DNA of 64,000 nucleotides from Bacteroides sp. GM023 (GCF_014750685.1 NZ_JAAXGE010000001.1:620001-684000), one strand, 5' to 3'; positions 1-10,134 are shown, counted from the first letter of the stretch. Notes: generated from the letters alone by a model not told the origin. Program-made: numbers and translations.

Positions 1-18
1 GCCGATTACAACAGAAAG

Positions 19-3000
19 ATGAAAAAGGAACTAAAGATAAAGAAGCGCAGCCTGGTAGAATGGGCGATGCATTACCGGCAGATTGTCATCCTGATAACCT
101 GTTGCCTGATGGCATTCGGAGTCTTCGGACTGTCTGAGATGAAAAAGAATGAATTTCCTGATTTCACCATCCGGCAGGGAATTGTGGTAGCTGTGTATCC
201 GGGAGCCACTGCCGCTGAAGTGGAAGAACAGGTAGCCAAACCTTTGGAGAACTATATATTCAGTTATAAAGAGGTGAAGAAAAGCAAAACCCATTCTACC
301 TGTAAGGATGGAATGGTCGTCATACAGGTGGAGTTGAATGATGAACTGAATAATAAGGATGAATTTTGGAGCAAGTTCAAGCACGGAGTCGGACAATTTA
401 AAAGCGAACTGCCGCAAGGAGTACTTGGTTTGCAGGTCATGGATGATTTTGGCGACACATCAGCTTTACTGATTACGATGGAGAGCGAGGAGAAAACCTA
501 CCGCGAACTGGATACCTATATGGACGGATTGAAAGACCGACTTCGGAGAATAGAAAGCGTAGGACGGCTGAATACGTATGGTATGCAGCAGGAACAGATT
601 TCTATTTATTTGGATAGCGAACGTCTGTCTCATTACGGCATCAATGACCAGACACTTGCCATGTCACTGTTTACGAAAGGATTCACCACCACTGCTGGAC
701 GAGTGAAAACACAAGATTATGTTTCCCCCGTCTACATCGGCAAATCCTTGAATACCCTGCGTGATGTACAGGAAATGATTGTTTATTCCGATACGGACGG
801 AAATACCGTCCGGTTGAAAGATGTAGTCAAAGTGGTAAGGGAATATCCCGCACAAGAATCGTCCATCACCAACAACGGAAAAAAATGCCTGCTTCTTAGT
901 GTTGAAATGAAGAAAGGCAAGAATATCGTCCAAATGGGAAATGACGTAAAAGAAGTGTTGGAAGAATACGAGAAGACGTTGCCATCGGATGTGCAACTGT
1001 TCAAGATTACCGACCAAAGTAAGGTGGTGGATGACAGCGTAGCTACTTTTCTGAAAGAATTGATGATTGCCGTTGTGGCTGTGATTATGGTAGTGATGCT
1101 ATTAATGCCGTTCAGAGTGGCAATGGTGGCAGCATCCACCATCCCCATCACTGTATTTATCTCATTGGGATTATTCTATGCTTTCGGCATCGAACTGAAT
1201 ACGGTTACATTGGCGGCATTGATTGTCACATTAGGAATGATTGTGGACAATTCTATCGTGATAATAGACAGTTACCTGGAAAAGATATCCGAAGGAATGT
1301 CCCGTTGGCATGCTTCTATCGAGAGTGCCACCCATTTCTTCAAGTCTATCTTTTCGGCAACTTTGGCTATCAGTATTACCTTCTTCCCGTTCTTGTTTAC
1401 GATGAAGGGAATGATACATGACTTCCTGCTGAGTTTCCCGTGGGCTGTTACATTGGTATTGATGATTTCATTACTGGTGGCCGAACTATTAGTTCCCTTC
1501 ATGCAGTTCTACTTTATCCGGAAACCGGTGGAAAGTGAGCTTCCGGTGGGCGGAAAAAAGAAATTCTCTTTCCTGGATATCTTGCAGAACGGATACAACT
1601 GGCTACTGGATAAATGTTTCGCATATCCCCGGGTGACAATCGGAGTAGGAGGATTGTCCGTCATTGCAGGTGTGATATTGATGGGTTGCCTTCCGCAGAA
1701 GTTGATGCCGACAGCAGAACGCGACCAGTTTGCCGTAGAGATTTATATGCCGACCGGTACGGCTGTGGAGAAAACGACACAGATAGCAGATAGCCTGGAG
1801 CATATTCTTCGCCGAGACGAACGGGTAGTGTCGGTAGCTTCTTTTAAAGGGACTTCCTCGCCCCGTTTTCAGAACTCGTATGCTCCGCAGATGGGTGGAA
1901 GTAATTTTGCACAGTTCATCGTGAATACTACCGGAATTGACGCTACGGTAGAAGTACTGGATGAGTACACGCCCCGCTATTCGACTTATTTCCCGGAAGC
2001 CGTAGTGCGGTTTAAGCAGTTGGGGTATAGTGAAGCGGTAAATCCTGTCGAAGTGCGGATAAGCGGCGACAGCCTTTCTCTATTGAAAAATGAAGCCGAC
2101 AAGATTGTGGAAATATTGCGTACAATGCCTGAACTGGAATTGGTGCGTACCAACTTTAATGAACCGTTGGCAGCTACCCGGATTGAGTTGGATGAAGATG
2201 AATCCATTCGTTTGGGAATCACGAATACCTCTTTGGAAACAACGCTTGCCATGCGTTATGGAAACGGTTTCCCTGTCACCACTGTTTGGGAAGGTGATTA
2301 TGACATCAACATCGTGCTGAAAAGTACGAAAGCGGATTCTACCCGCTATGAAGACCTCGGAAATGAACGGATAGCCGCGTCCGGCGGACTGGCAACCGTT
2401 CCTTTACGTCAGATAGCGAAGATTGTTCCCGTATGGAATGACGGGCAAATTGTACGTCGCAACGGAATCCGTACCATTACAGTGATGGCGGAAGTCGGCA
2501 GAGGAGTCAATGTGATGGATGCAACGGCTAAGGTGCAGGAGAAACTGTCCGGATTATCCATGCCGGAAAACATAACACTGACCTATGGTGGTGAACTGGA
2601 AGATAATGAAGAACGGATGCCCGATATTATAGCGGGACTTTGCATCGCTATCATTATTATCTTTTTCATTCTTCTATGGCATTTCAAACGCATAAGTACG
2701 GCTGTTATGATGCTCGTATGCCTTTCGCTCTGCCTGTTCGGAACGGCTGTCGGCATATTGATACAGGGAGTTGACCTCAGTATGACCTGTGTGTTGGGAA
2801 TTGTCAGCCTGATGGGAATCCTTGTACGTAACGGTATTATCATGATTGACTACGCCGAAGAACTCCGTAATAATGAACGGATGACGGCACATCAGGCTAT
2901 CTACCATTCGGCACAACGGCGTATGCGTCCCATCTTCCTGACATCGGTTGCCGCTTCGATGGGAGTGATTCCGATGATATTGGGGGGTAGCGGACTTTGG

Positions 3001-3141
3001 ATGCCGATGGGAACTGTCATTTTCTATGGCACGCTGATAACGATGATGTTCATCCTGACAGTGATGCCGGTATGTTACTGGTTGATGATGAGCGGGACAA
3101 GTGAGAAACGCAGTCGGTCTGCAAAACTGGAATTGGAATAA
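19..3141 (+). CDS. RND-family efflux transporter, inner-membrane pump subunit (AcrB/HAE1-like)
   Basis: This is a proton-driven inner-membrane pump of the AcrB/MexB superfamily, expected to work with a periplasmic adaptor and an outer-membrane channel. Its 1040 residues match the usual family length. A transmembrane helix near residues 20-40 is followed by a large periplasmic loop, a helix bundle around 350-530, a second loop, and a final bundle near 870-1025, the usual duplicated RND layout. In helix 4 the relay segment reads GMIVDNSIVIID, so the usual Asp-Asp pair is Asp-Asn here. The TolC-family gene follows after 21 bp, which supports one operon. The adaptor gene is not in view and probably lies just left of the window. 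The substrate cannot be deduced. Confidence 0.93.
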   Translation: MKKELKIKKRSLVEWAMHYRQIVILITCCLMAFGVFGLSEMKKNEFPDFTIRQGIVVAVYPGATAAEVEEQVAKPLENYIFSYKEVKKSKTHSTCKDGMVVIQVELNDELNNKDEFWSKFKHGVGQFKSELPQGVLGLQVMDDFGDTSALLITMESEEKTYRELDTYMDGLKDRLRRIESVGRLNTYGMQQEQISIYLDSERLSHYGINDQTLAMSLFTKGFTTTAGRVKTQDYVSPVYIGKSLNTLRDVQEMIVYSDTDGNTVRLKDVVKVVREYPAQESSITNNGKKCLLLSVEMKKGKNIVQMGNDVKEVLEEYEKTLPSDVQLFKITDQSKVVDDSVATFLKELMIAVVAVIMVVMLLMPFRVAMVAASTIPITVFISLGLFYAFGIELNTVTLAALIVTLGMIVDNSIVIIDSYLEKISEGMSRWHASIESATHFFKSIFSATLAISITFFPFLFTMKGMIHDFLLSFPWAVTLVLMISLLVAELLVPFMQFYFIRKPVESELPVGGKKKFSFLDILQNGYNWLLDKCFAYPRVTIGVGGLSVIAGVILMGCLPQKLMPTAERDQFAVEIYMPTGTAVEKTTQIADSLEHILRRDERVVSVASFKGTSSPRFQNSYAPQMGGSNFAQFIVNTTGIDATVEVLDEYTPRYSTYFPEAVVRFKQLGYSEAVNPVEVRISGDSLSLLKNEADKIVEILRTMPELELVRTNFNEPLAATRIELDEDESIRLGITNTSLETTLAMRYGNGFPVTTVWEGDYDINIVLKSTKADSTRYEDLGNERIAASGGLATVPLRQIAKIVPVWNDGQIVRRNGIRTITVMAEVGRGVNVMDATAKVQEKLSGLSMPENITLTYGGELEDNEERMPDIIAGLCIAIIIIFFILLWHFKRISTAVMMLVCLSLCLFGTAVGILIQGVDLSMTCVLGIVSLMGILVRNGIIMIDYAEELRNNERMTAHQAIYHSAQRRMRPIFLTSVAASMGVIPMILGGSGLWMPMGTVIFYGTLITMMFILTVMPVCYWLMMSGTSEKRSRSAKLELE

Positions 3142-3162
3142 TTAAACTAAGGATAGAAAACG

Positions 3163-4452
3163 ATGATACAGGATAAGTATAAGAAAACAATGGTTTTCGC
3201 ACTATGCGGATGCATGATGCTTCCTTTATGTGCGCAAAAGACATATACACTTGAGCAATGCCGGGCTATGGCATTGACGCATAATATAAAGATGAAAAAG
3301 GCTCAAACGGATTTGAAGTCGGCGGAACAGACGAAGAAAGAAGCGTTTACCAATTATTTCCCCACCGTGGGAGCAACAGGGGCAGGGTTCAACGCGAACA
3401 AAGGGTTGCTCGAAATGGAATTGTCTCCCGGCATGGGAATGTCTATGCTGAAGAATGGAATTGTAGGCAGTATCACTGCCACGCAGCCTTTATTCACGGG
3501 GGGACAGATTATAAATACGAATAAACTGGCAAAAGTCAGCGTTGAAATAGGCAAATTGCAGTTGCGCCAGTCTGAAAACGAAGTGAGTTATACAACGGAG
3601 CAATATTACTGGCAGGTAGTCACGTTGCAGGAAAAACAGAATACGCTGACAGCCGTAGAGAAGATGCTGAACCGCTTGTTTCAGGATGTAGACGTGGCGG
3701 TCAAGGCGGGAATGACTACACGGAATGAACTCCTCCAAGTGGAATTGAAAAGGAATGATGTGGCCAGTAAGAAGATAACGCTGGATAATGCGTTATCCCT
3801 GAGTAAGATGATATTGGCACAATATATCGGGGAAGCCAGTGATAATTTTGAAGTAGAGACAGATGTTCCGGTGGAAGATATTCCCGCTTTTCCCGAACAG
3901 CTTCGCCGGAATCATCGCGCTTCGTTAATACTGACCCCCGAATATCATCTGCTGGAGAAAAATGTTGAAGCCAACCGGTTGCAGAAGAATCTGACTATCG
4001 GAAAGAATCTTCCTACGGTAGCCATCGGTGCAGGATATATGTATGACGACCTGATGGATAAATCCCATCCTTTCGGCATCGCTTTTGCTACCGTTTCCAT
4101 TCCTATCTCCAATTGGTGGGGTGGCTCCCATGCCATTAAAAGGCAGAAACTGCAATTGAAGTACGCCGAATATGAGCGGGACGATACGGGAGAATTGCTG
4201 ATGATTAAGATGCAGAAAGCCTGGAATGACGTAGACGATTCCTACAAACAGATTCTGATTGCCCGGAAATCCATAGAGCAGGCTACGGAGAATCTAAGAC
4301 TGAATGAGGATTACTACAAGGCGGGGACTACAAGCATGAGCGATTTACTGGACGCGCAGTCGATGTTTCAGCAAAGCAGGGACGCGTATGTAGATGCTTA
4401 TTCTCACTATCAAATCAGGAAACTGGAATATTTGCAGGCTACGGGACGATAG
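3163..4452 (+). CDS. TolC-family outer-membrane efflux channel
   Basis: This is the outer-membrane exit duct of a tripartite pump, paired with the RND gene 21 bp upstream. The 429 residues begin with a signal peptide (hydrophobic core ALCGCMMLPLC, cleavage likely after CAQ). Two long alpha-helical, Gln/Glu/Lys-rich segments follow in the duplicated OEP pattern. A typical C-terminal TolC sequence is visible: a YKAGTTSMSDLLDAQ motif near residue 388, then a helix with LEYLQATGR at the end. A strong hairpin terminator lies about 40 bp after the stop, so the efflux operon ends here. Confidence 0.93.
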   Translation: MIQDKYKKTMVFALCGCMMLPLCAQKTYTLEQCRAMALTHNIKMKKAQTDLKSAEQTKKEAFTNYFPTVGATGAGFNANKGLLEMELSPGMGMSMLKNGIVGSITATQPLFTGGQIINTNKLAKVSVEIGKLQLRQSENEVSYTTEQYYWQVVTLQEKQNTLTAVEKMLNRLFQDVDVAVKAGMTTRNELLQVELKRNDVASKKITLDNALSLSKMILAQYIGEASDNFEVETDVPVEDIPAFPEQLRRNHRASLILTPEYHLLEKNVEANRLQKNLTIGKNLPTVAIGAGYMYDDLMDKSHPFGIAFATVSIPISNWWGGSHAIKRQKLQLKYAEYERDDTGELLMIKMQKAWNDVDDSYKQILIARKSIEQATENLRLNEDYYKAGTTSMSDLLDAQSMFQQSRDAYVDAYSHYQIRKLEYLQATGR

Positions 4453-4490
4453 ATTCTCCGTTTTTTGCATGATGAGTATTTTTTCTTTCG

Positions 4491-4520
4491 AAAGGTGTAA
4501 TAGATATTACACCTTTTTTG
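4491..4520 (+). terminator. Rho-independent terminator after the efflux operon
   Basis: A perfect 12-bp inverted repeat (AAAGGTGTAATA / TATTACACCTTT) is followed by a run of T. It separates the RND/TolC operon from the nitrite reductase operon. Confidence 0.85.
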
Positions 4521-4532
4521 TTTCAAAACCTT

Positions 4533-4540
4533 TACTTTTG
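4533..4540 (+). promoter_or_regulatory. Putative -7 promoter box for nrfHA
   Basis: The octamer TACTTTTG matches the Bacteroidetes -7 consensus TAnnTTTG and lies 19 bp before the nrfH start codon, giving a short leader. No convincing -33 TTTG at the usual spacing is seen, so an activator may be needed. Confidence 0.5.
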
Positions 4541-4558
4541 TAAAAAATACTTTTTCAT

Positions 4559-5155
4559 ATGATGAAGTTACCAATAATAAATCGACTCTTTCCTTCTTAT
4601 AAATGGAAGGTAGCGGCTGTCATCATTGGCGGCGTTATTGTGGGCGGAGGGACATTGTTCATGTATATGCTTCGTGCGCATACTTACCTGGGAGACGACC
4701 CGGCTGCCTGTGTGAATTGTCATATCATGACTCCTTACTATGCGACCTGGTTTCATAGCTCGCATGCCCGGGACGCTACTTGCAATGACTGTCATGTGCC
4801 GCATGAGAATGCTGTGAAGAAATGGACATTTAAAGGTATAGACGGCATGAAGCACGTAGCTGCCTTTCTCACCAAAAGCGAGCCGCAGGTCATTCAGGCT
4901 CACGAAGCCAGTTCCGAAGTGATTATGAATAATTGTATCCGCTGTCATACGCAGCTCAATACCGAGTTTGTGAAGACAGGGAAGATTGATTATATGTTGT
5001 CGCAGGTAGGAGAGGGAAAGGCTTGCTGGGATTGCCACCGGGATGTTCCCCATGGCGGAAAGAATTCCTTGTCAGGCACTCCGGGAGCTATTGTTCCTCT
5101 GCCCGAATCCCCCGTTCCCGAATGGCTTCGGAAGATGGTGAATAATAAAGATTAA
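4559..5155 (+). CDS. nrfH: Cytochrome c nitrite reductase small subunit NrfH
   Basis: NrfH is the membrane-anchored tetraheme quinol dehydrogenase that passes electrons from menaquinol to NrfA. One N-terminal transmembrane helix (about residues 17-37) anchors a periplasmic domain with four CXXCH heme sites at 51-55, 75-79, 126-130 and 156-160. The first is followed by a nearby Met (CHIM), as in NrfH proteins where Met ligates heme 1. The 198-residue length is slightly above the family norm because of a Pro-rich tail. nrfA follows after 38 bp. Two consecutive ATGs open the gene and the first is used here. Confidence 0.95.
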   Translation: MMKLPIINRLFPSYKWKVAAVIIGGVIVGGGTLFMYMLRAHTYLGDDPAACVNCHIMTPYYATWFHSSHARDATCNDCHVPHENAVKKWTFKGIDGMKHVAAFLTKSEPQVIQAHEASSEVIMNNCIRCHTQLNTEFVKTGKIDYMLSQVGEGKACWDCHRDVPHGGKNSLSGTPGAIVPLPESPVPEWLRKMVNNKD

Positions 5156-5193
5156 AAAAGAAATACGTAATAAAATAATAAAACCGATATACA

Positions 5194-6675
5194 ATGGAAA
5201 AGAAATTAAAATCATGGCAAGGATGGCTGTTGTTCGGAGGTTCAATGGTCGTTGTGTTTGTTTTGGGATTATGCGTTTCTGCGTTGATGGAGCGTAGGGC
5301 GGAAGTCGCCAGCATCTTCAATAACCGCAAAAACGTCATCAAAGGAATTGAAGCGCGGAACGAACTCTTCAAAGATGATTTCCCCCGTGAATATCAGACT
5401 TGGACTGAAACGGCAAAGACTGATTTTGAAAGCGAATTTAATGGAAATATAGCAGTAGACGCATTGGAGAAACGTCCCGAAATGGTCATTCTTTGGGCCG
5501 GATATGCTTTCTCGAAGGATTATTCTACTCCGCGCGGACATATGCATGCCATTGAGGATATCACGGCATCACTCCGTACCGGAGCACCCGCAAGTCCGAC
5601 CGATGGCCCTCAGCCGTCCACTTGCTGGACTTGTAAGAGTCCCGATGTTCCCCGCATGATGGAAGCCATCGGCGTAGACTCTTTCTATAATAATAAGTGG
5701 GGAGCGATGGGGGCTGAAATCGTGAATCCGATTGGTTGTTCCGATTGCCACGACGCGGAAACAATGAATCTCCATATCAGCCGTCCGGCTCTGATAGAGG
5801 CTTTCCAACGTCAGGGAAAAGACATCACCAAAGCTACTCCGCAGGAAATGCGTTCGCTGGTATGCGCGCAATGTCACGTTGAATATTACTTCAAAGGTGA
5901 TGGCAAATACCTTACGTTCCCGTGGGATAAAGGTTTTACGGTAGAGGATATGGAAGCTTATTATGATGAGGCCGGTTTCTATGATTATATCCATAAGTTG
6001 AGCCGCACGCCGATTCTGAAAGCACAGCATCCCGACTATGAAATTTGTCAGATGGGTATCCACGGACAGAGAGGTGTCTCGTGTGCAGATTGTCATATGC
6101 CGTATAAGAGTGAAGGCGGCGTGAAATTCAGTGACCATCATATTCAGAGCCCGTTGGCTATGATTGACCGTACTTGCCAGGTTTGCCACCGCGAGAGTGA
6201 AGAGACATTGCGCAATAACGTTTACGAACGTCAGCGCAAAGCGAACGAAATCCGCAACCGCCTGGAACAGGAATTGGCGAAAGCGCATATCGAAGCTAAA
6301 TTTGCTTGGGACAAAGGAGCTACGGACGACCAAATGAAAGATGTTCTTGCATTGATTCGTCAGGCACAGTGGCGTTGGGACTTCGGAGTGGCTTCACACG
6401 GCGGCTCTTTCCATGCACCGCAGGAAATTCAGAGAATCCTTTCTCACGGACTCGACCGTGCTATGCAGGCTCGTCTCGCCGTATCCAAAGTATTGGCGAA
6501 GAACGGATATACAGACAACGTTCCGATGCCGGACATCTCAACGAAGGCAAAGGCCCAGGAATACATTGGTCTTGATATGGACGCTGAAAGAGCTGCGAAA
6601 GAGAAGTTCTTGAAAACAACTGTTCCTGCCTGGTTGGAGAAAGCGAAAGAAAATGGACGGCTGGCGCAAATATAA
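5194..6675 (+). CDS. nrfA: Ammonia-forming cytochrome c nitrite reductase NrfA
   Basis: NrfA is the pentaheme enzyme that reduces nitrite to ammonium with six electrons in the periplasm. The catalytic heme is bound by CWTCK at 144-148, where Lys replaces the usual His ligand, as in canonical NrfA. Four ordinary CXXCH sites follow at 182-186 (CSDCH), 224-228 (CAQCH), 297-301 (CADCH) and 328-332 (CQVCH). An N-terminal hydrophobic segment at 10-30 is a signal or anchor. At 493 residues it is normal length. It sits between nrfH and the heme-attachment genes, which supports a dissimilatory nitrite reduction operon, also useful for nitric oxide detoxification. Confidence 0.97.
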   Translation: MEKKLKSWQGWLLFGGSMVVVFVLGLCVSALMERRAEVASIFNNRKNVIKGIEARNELFKDDFPREYQTWTETAKTDFESEFNGNIAVDALEKRPEMVILWAGYAFSKDYSTPRGHMHAIEDITASLRTGAPASPTDGPQPSTCWTCKSPDVPRMMEAIGVDSFYNNKWGAMGAEIVNPIGCSDCHDAETMNLHISRPALIEAFQRQGKDITKATPQEMRSLVCAQCHVEYYFKGDGKYLTFPWDKGFTVEDMEAYYDEAGFYDYIHKLSRTPILKAQHPDYEICQMGIHGQRGVSCADCHMPYKSEGGVKFSDHHIQSPLAMIDRTCQVCHRESEETLRNNVYERQRKANEIRNRLEQELAKAHIEAKFAWDKGATDDQMKDVLALIRQAQWRWDFGVASHGGSFHAPQEIQRILSHGLDRAMQARLAVSKVLAKNGYTDNVPMPDISTKAKAQEYIGLDMDAERAAKEKFLKTTVPAWLEKAKENGRLAQI

Positions 6676-6741
6676 AACAAATATAAAATAAGGAATAGGA
6701 CAAATATAGGATAGATATAAGATAAGTATAAGAATATATAT

Positions 6742-7986
6742 ATGTGGAGCAAACCGTGGAGTTATAAAGAAGGGCTGACGATTGGCGCAGGATTACTGAT
6801 AATAGGCATATTGCTACAAATGACAGTAGGTGCCATTAACTGGGATTTGTTTGCCTGTCCGGTCAATGTGATTGTGTTAGTGGTTTATATCATTGCCCTG
6901 ATAGCCATGCACCTTCTTCGTAAACGTGTTTATTTATTCGGATGGTTAAGTCATTATTCCGCTGCTGTCTCCGCTTTGTTGTGGGTGGTCGGCATGACGG
7001 TGATAATGGGACTTATCCGGCAAGCTCCTTCCGGTCATGCTTCAAATGCTTCAACGGATTTGCTGGGATTCTCGCAAATGATTGCGTCCTGGCCTTTCGT
7101 GCTGCTTTACTTTTGGATGGTTACCGCATTGGGACTGACGATACTTCGTGCCAGCTTTCCTTTTAAGTGGAGCCGGCTTTCGTTCCTTCTCAACCATATC
7201 GGATTGTTTGTTGCATTGATAGCTGCCACTTTAGGTAATGCCGATATGCAACGTTTGAAGATGACTACCCGGATGGGCAATGCCGAATGGCGGGCTACCG
7301 ACGATAAAGGACAGTTGATAGAACTCCCATTGGCTATTGAACTGAAGGATTTCACTATCGACGAATATCCCCCGAAACTGATGTTGATTGACAATGAGAC
7401 AGGTCGCACGCTTCCCGAAAAATCTCCGGTACATATATTATTGGAAGAAGGAGTATCGGACGGCAACTTGCAGGACTGGCAACTGACTATTAAACAGTCT
7501 ATCCCGATGGCTGCTTCTGTGGCTACTGAGGATACATTGAAGTTTACCGAATTTCATTCGATGGGTGCTACTTATGCCGTGTATCTGAAAGCTGTTAATC
7601 AGAAGAATCAACAGATGAAAGAAGGGTGGGTGAGCTGCGGTAGTTTTCTTTTTCCTTATAAGGCAATCCGCCTGGATTCTTTGACCAGTCTTGTGATGCC
7701 GGAACGGGAACCGCAACGGTTTGCGTCGGAAGTGAAGATTTACACGCAGGAAGGTACGATAACGGAAGGAACTATCGAAGTAAACCGACCGATGGAAGTG
7801 GAAGGATGGAAAATCTATCAGCTTAGTTATGACGAGACAAAAGGACGATGGAGCGATGTCAGTGTTTTCGAACTGGTTCGCGACCCGTGGTTACCGGTTG
7901 TTTATGCAGGAATTATTATGATGATGGCAGGAGCTATCTGTCTATTCGTGAATGCTCAAAAGAGGAAAGAGGAGGAGAAAGCATGA
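6742..7986 (+). CDS. ResB/CcsB-like cytochrome c biogenesis protein
   Basis: This is the probable ResB/Ccs1 half of a system II cytochrome c synthase, which delivers heme to CXXCH motifs outside the membrane. The 414 residues show about four N-terminal transmembrane helices (roughly 15-35, 40-58, 68-90, 115-135, with another near 150), a large soluble domain, and a final helix near 385-405. The soluble part has the ResB-type segment NRPMEVEGWKIYQLSYD. The next gene overlaps its stop codon as ATGA. The leader (6676-6741) is an A/T-rich run of degenerate ATAAGATA words. The nrf enzymes upstream need nine covalently bound hemes, which explains the linkage. Confidence 0.85.
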   Translation: MWSKPWSYKEGLTIGAGLLIIGILLQMTVGAINWDLFACPVNVIVLVVYIIALIAMHLLRKRVYLFGWLSHYSAAVSALLWVVGMTVIMGLIRQAPSGHASNASTDLLGFSQMIASWPFVLLYFWMVTALGLTILRASFPFKWSRLSFLLNHIGLFVALIAATLGNADMQRLKMTTRMGNAEWRATDDKGQLIELPLAIELKDFTIDEYPPKLMLIDNETGRTLPEKSPVHILLEEGVSDGNLQDWQLTIKQSIPMAASVATEDTLKFTEFHSMGATYAVYLKAVNQKNQQMKEGWVSCGSFLFPYKAIRLDSLTSLVMPEREPQRFASEVKIYTQEGTITEGTIEVNRPMEVEGWKIYQLSYDETKGRWSDVSVFELVRDPWLPVVYAGIIMMMAGAICLFVNAQKRKEEEKA

Positions 7987-8774
7987 GTTGGGACTACTTT
8001 ATACTATTTGCGATAGCCGCTTTGGTTTGTTGGGCTATCGGAGCTTTTGCAGCTTGGAAAGGAACGAAGCCGGGGTGGGCTTACGGATTTACGCTGTTGG
8101 GACTGGCCATCTTCTTCAGTTTTATGATTGGAATGTGGATTTCATTGGAACGTCCCCCGATGCGGACGATGGGAGAGACTCGTCTATGGTATTCTTTCTT
8201 CCTTCCGTTGGCAGGATTGATAACTTATGTGCGTTGGAAGTATAAATGGATTCTTAGTTTCAGTTGTATCCTTTCACTGGTGTTTATTTGTATCAATATC
8301 TTCAAACCGGAGATTCACAATAAAACCTTGATGCCTGCTTTGCAGAGCCCGTGGTTTGCCCCTCATGTCATTGTGTATATGTTTGCGTATGCCATGCTGG
8401 GAGCGGCAACGGTGATGGCCGTCTATCTGCTTTGGTTCAAGAAGAAAGAAATAGAACGGAAAGAGATGGATTTATGTGACAACCTCACTTATGTAGGTCT
8501 GGCATTTATGACACTGGGTATGCTTACAGGAGCTATTTGGGCGAAGGAAGCCTGGGGACATTACTGGGCTTGGGACCCGAAGGAAACTTGGGCGGCAGCT
8601 ACCTGGTTCGCCTATTTGGTATATATTCATTTCAGATTGGGCAAGCCGTTGAAGGCACGTCCGGCATTGATTATTTTGTTAGTATCGTTTGTCTTATTAC
8701 AGATGTGTTGGTATGGAATCAATTATCTTCCGTCCGCACAAGGAATCAGTGTACACACTTATAACTTAAATTAA
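7983..8774 (+). CDS. CcsA/ResC-like cytochrome c biogenesis protein
   Basis: This is the partner of the preceding ResB-like protein in heme export and attachment. The start chosen at 7983 overlaps the upstream stop (ATGA) and gives 263 residues; a longer in-frame extension upstream lies inside the ResB gene and is rejected. There are about eight transmembrane helices. The diagnostic Trp-rich heme-handling motif WGHYWAWDPKETW is near residue 190, with conserved His residues on both sides. The porin gene follows after 7 bp, so both are likely co-transcribed. Confidence 0.92.
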   Translation: MSWDYFILFAIAALVCWAIGAFAAWKGTKPGWAYGFTLLGLAIFFSFMIGMWISLERPPMRTMGETRLWYSFFLPLAGLITYVRWKYKWILSFSCILSLVFICINIFKPEIHNKTLMPALQSPWFAPHVIVYMFAYAMLGAATVMAVYLLWFKKKEIERKEMDLCDNLTYVGLAFMTLGMLTGAIWAKEAWGHYWAWDPKETWAAATWFAYLVYIHFRLGKPLKARPALIILLVSFVLLQMCWYGINYLPSAQGISVHTYNLN

Positions 8775-8781
8775 AATATCA

Positions 8782-10059
8782 ATGAAAACATTTTATTGGT
8801 CATTAGTCATTATGCTATTGCCAAGCATGGCATACACACAAAACACGGAGAAGGAAAATGAATTTACGATGTCTGTACAAATCAGACCCCGTGCTGAGTA
8901 TCGGAACGGAGCTTTGACTCCCCGTAATGAGGGGGAAAGTGCCGCGTCGTTTATAAACAACCGGGCACGTTTGTCTATGGATTACAAGCGTTCGGATTTG
9001 GAAATTAAGATGTCGGCACAGCATGTCGGCGTTTGGGGACAAGACCCGCAGATTGATAAAAATGGTCGTTTCATCTTAAATGAAGCATGGGCGAAATTAG
9101 ATTTCGGGCAGGGATTCTTTGCACAGCTAGGTCGTCAGACGTTATCTTATGATGATGAACGAATCCTGGGCGGACTGGACTGGAATGTAGCCGGGCGTTA
9201 TCACGATGCATTGAAACTTGGTTATGCCAACAAGAATAATGAAGTGCATCTTATCCTTGCATTCAATCAGAACGATGAAAAAACAGCAGGCGGTACGTAT
9301 TACGATTCTTCCAAAGGACAGCCTTACAAAAATATGCAAACTGTATGGTATCATTATAAATCAGACAATATCCCCTTCGGAGCTTCTTTGCTATTTATGA
9401 ATCTCGGACTGGAAACAGGGGATAAGGCAACAGAAGATTCGCATACCCGATACCTGCAAACGATGGGCACTTACCTCACTTATAAAGATAGCGGCTGGGA
9501 TTTGAACGGTGCATTCTACTATCAGATGGGTAAAAACAAATTTGCCCGGAAAGTCTCTGCGTTAATGGGAAGCGTACAAGCTGCCTATGCATTTGATAAG
9601 ACTTGGGGAGTTGTTGCGAGCTTCGATTATCTAAGTGGGGATAAAGGTACGGGAGATAAGTTCAAGGCTTTCGACCCTCTTTATGGTACACACCATAAGT
9701 TCTACGGAGCAATGGACTACTTCTATGCTTCCACTTTCGCCAACGGTTACGCTCCGGGATTGATGGATGCTCGTATCGGCGGTCGGTTCCGTGCATCTTC
9801 CAAAGTGGATATGGAGTTGAACTATCATTATTTCACTACGGCAGTCAAACTTCCCGAACTAAAGAAATCATTAGGTTCGGAAGTCGATTACCAAATCAAT
9901 TGGTCAATCATGAAGGACGTGAAACTTTCAGCCGGATATTCTTTTATGCTTGGCACAAAAACAATGGATGCTGTGAAAACAGGAAATCATAAGAGCTGGC
10001 AAGATTGGGGGTGGGTATCATTGAATATCAATCCGAAGGTGCTATTTACAAAATGGTAA
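8782..10059 (+). CDS. Alginate-export-family outer-membrane porin
   Basis: This is a predicted beta-barrel porin of the alginate_exp type, a family that includes many porins not linked to alginate. The 425 residues have a cleavable signal peptide (cut likely after YTQ near residue 20), then RPRAEYRNG and FINNRARLSMDY strands, the motif LGRQTLSYDDERILG around 115-130, and alternating aromatic beta strands to the end (final residue Trp). It starts 7 bp after ccsA, so it belongs to the nrf operon. That position suggests a role in letting nitrite or another small anion into the periplasm, which is inference. A bidirectional terminator follows. Confidence 0.85.
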   Translation: MKTFYWSLVIMLLPSMAYTQNTEKENEFTMSVQIRPRAEYRNGALTPRNEGESAASFINNRARLSMDYKRSDLEIKMSAQHVGVWGQDPQIDKNGRFILNEAWAKLDFGQGFFAQLGRQTLSYDDERILGGLDWNVAGRYHDALKLGYANKNNEVHLILAFNQNDEKTAGGTYYDSSKGQPYKNMQTVWYHYKSDNIPFGASLLFMNLGLETGDKATEDSHTRYLQTMGTYLTYKDSGWDLNGAFYYQMGKNKFARKVSALMGSVQAAYAFDKTWGVVASFDYLSGDKGTGDKFKAFDPLYGTHHKFYGAMDYFYASTFANGYAPGLMDARIGGRFRASSKVDMELNYHYFTTAVKLPELKKSLGSEVDYQINWSIMKDVKLSAGYSFMLGTKTMDAVKTGNHKSWQDWGWVSLNINPKVLFTKW

Positions 10060-10085
10060 ATATAGGATAATAGCATTGAAAATAA

Positions 10086-10134
10086 AATGTGGCGCAACCT
10101 AAAACATTAGTTTTATGCTGCGCCACATTTTTAT
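10086..10134. terminator. Bidirectional terminator between porin and Crp-family gene
   Basis: Perfect 11-bp arms AATGTGGCGCA and TGCGCCACATT enclose a 22-nt loop. T-rich DNA follows on the plus strand and A/T-rich DNA precedes it, so it can serve both convergent genes. Confidence 0.85.

Noticed and set aside
5569..6333. 254-codon minus-strand reading frame
   Set aside because: It lies wholly inside nrfA and its heme motifs are on the plus strand; the minus frame has no recognisable domain.
7848..7982. Longer N-terminus for the CcsA-like protein
   Set aside because: It would overlap the ResB gene by 139 bp and add a hydrophilic Cys/Arg-rich stretch not found in the family; ATG at 7983 overlaps the stop as ATGA.
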